Below, in pieces: positions 31,676 to 32,290 of a stretch of 32,290 nt of DNA (its first letter is position 1; every line of letters starts with the position of its first letter). Both the position numbers and the translations under genes were made by a program. This stretch comes from Gamarada debralockiae (Eukaryota > Ascomycota > Leotiomycetes > Helotiales > Hyphodiscaceae). Under the pieces are notes generated by a model. The model saw only the letters and a program-made list of their open reading frames with translations. It ran no database searches and was not told the DNA's origin. The DNA is taken from positions 1-32,290 of the forward strand of contig NXFV01000998.1 of assembly GCA_002803225.1 (NCBI GenBank), given 5' to 3'.

Positions 31676-31759
31676 GATGGGTAAGAGGATGGGTAAGAGG
31701 ATGGGTAAGAGGATGGGTAAGAGGATGGGTAAGAGGATGGGTAAGAGGATGGGTAAGAA
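31676..31759. repeat. 12-bp minisatellite, seven units
   Basis: Seven head-to-tail copies of GATGGGTAAGAG, six perfect and the last with one change. The repeat is a multiple of three, so it opens long repetitive frames on both strands (Met-Gly-Lys-Arg on +, Pro-Ile-Leu-Leu or Thr-His-Pro-Leu on -); these are by-products of the repeat and not evidence of a gene. Confidence 0.95.
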
Positions 31760-32290
31760 GATAGGAGACGAAAGATGCGAAGGTAAGAGGGAAACGGCCA
31801 TGTATAGAGTACGACGCCTCAGGCAAAACACACAAGGGGACCTAGAACACCCTGAAGTACGACGCAGAAAACGTCCCTGTATATGTGGGCATTTTGGATA
31901 AAGACAGGCAGACGGGGATAACTATCTAGGGATGAGTTCTAGCTAGAAGAGGTTGTGAATATACAGTGGCGACAGATTTCAGATTCATCGCTGGGCGAAA
32001 GGGGTTCCTTTTGGGCCCCTCGTTAAAAGCTGACGATTTCTGATGCGATGCGTAAACAGGGTGAGCAGACCTGAGCCGTGCCTGAGCCAAGCCCGAGCCG
32101 GCTTGAGCTGTTAAGATTATGTGCTTAGTCAGCGGAATCAGAGGGTTCACCAGGGGGCGTACTAGCTCGTGGAACACCGGTACTTAATTCGTCCGATTTT
32201 TCTAAACCTCACTAAAAGTTAACTTTTCCCATGCTATAGTACTTGAGCATTTTTAATTGAAATTTGTCTAAACTCGAGGTTTGAATTATT
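31760..32290. other. Right edge, no gene seen
   Basis: Short frames only. CCTGAGCC/GCCCGAGCC-like units recur near 32070-32105. The last 90 bp are A/T-rich. Any gene here would have to continue past the window. Confidence 0.4.

Noticed and set aside
31520..31901. Long repetitive frames on both strands across the minisatellite
   Set aside because: They exist only because the 12-bp unit is a multiple of three and stop-free; no signal, motif or splice support.

Overview
The window looks like nuclear DNA of a filamentous ascomycete (Pezizomycotina), probably a Leotiomycete. The evidence is short introns (mostly 44-78 bp) with GT..AG borders and CTAAC/CTGAC-like branch points, a spermidine synthase, omega-amidase and G-alpha subunit of filamentous-fungal type, and three copies of the fungal DUF6594 membrane family. 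The class-level placement is inference. I resolve ten protein-coding genes, one pseudogene, one MITE-like element and one probable solo LTR. The exon structures were spliced by eye and every multi-exon model keeps a single open frame.

Layout. 1-2.8 kb: gene-poor, with a probable Copia-type solo LTR, a 33-bp direct repeat, a small Gly-rich secreted protein gene and a broken FAD monooxygenase on the opposite strand. 2.8-5.5 kb: no recognisable gene, one A/T-rich patch. 5.5-10.2 kb: two convergent DUF6594 genes followed by a gene for a retropepsin-like protein with an intact Asp-Thr-Gly motif. 10.7-11.5 kb: an uncharacterised basic protein with an RRM-like N-terminus. 11.6-15.0 kb: no solid gene; a 600-bp MITE-like element with 36-bp inverted ends and a TA target site. 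15.0-20.1 kb: housekeeping block with omega-amidase (NIT3), spermidine synthase (SPE3, convergent with NIT3) and a group II G-alpha subunit (divergent from SPE3). 20.1-22.8 kb: no solid gene. 22.8-26.5 kb: a third DUF6594 gene followed by a second retropepsin-like gene whose Asp-Thr-Gly has become Asn-Leu-Ser. 26.5-29.0 kb: no solid gene. 29.1-29.8 kb: a SUR7/PalI-family membrane protein. 29.9-32.3 kb: no gene, one 12-bp minisatellite.

How the parts fit. The middle block is ordinary metabolism and signalling: NIT3 clears alpha-keto acid amides, SPE3 makes spermidine and the G-alpha relays receptor signals. The most unusual aspect is that DUF6594 membrane-protein genes lie next to retropepsin-like genes twice within about 20 kb, once with an intact and once with a lost active-site motif. 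That may be a recurrent, undescribed gene pairing or a chance result of local duplication; the sequence alone cannot decide.
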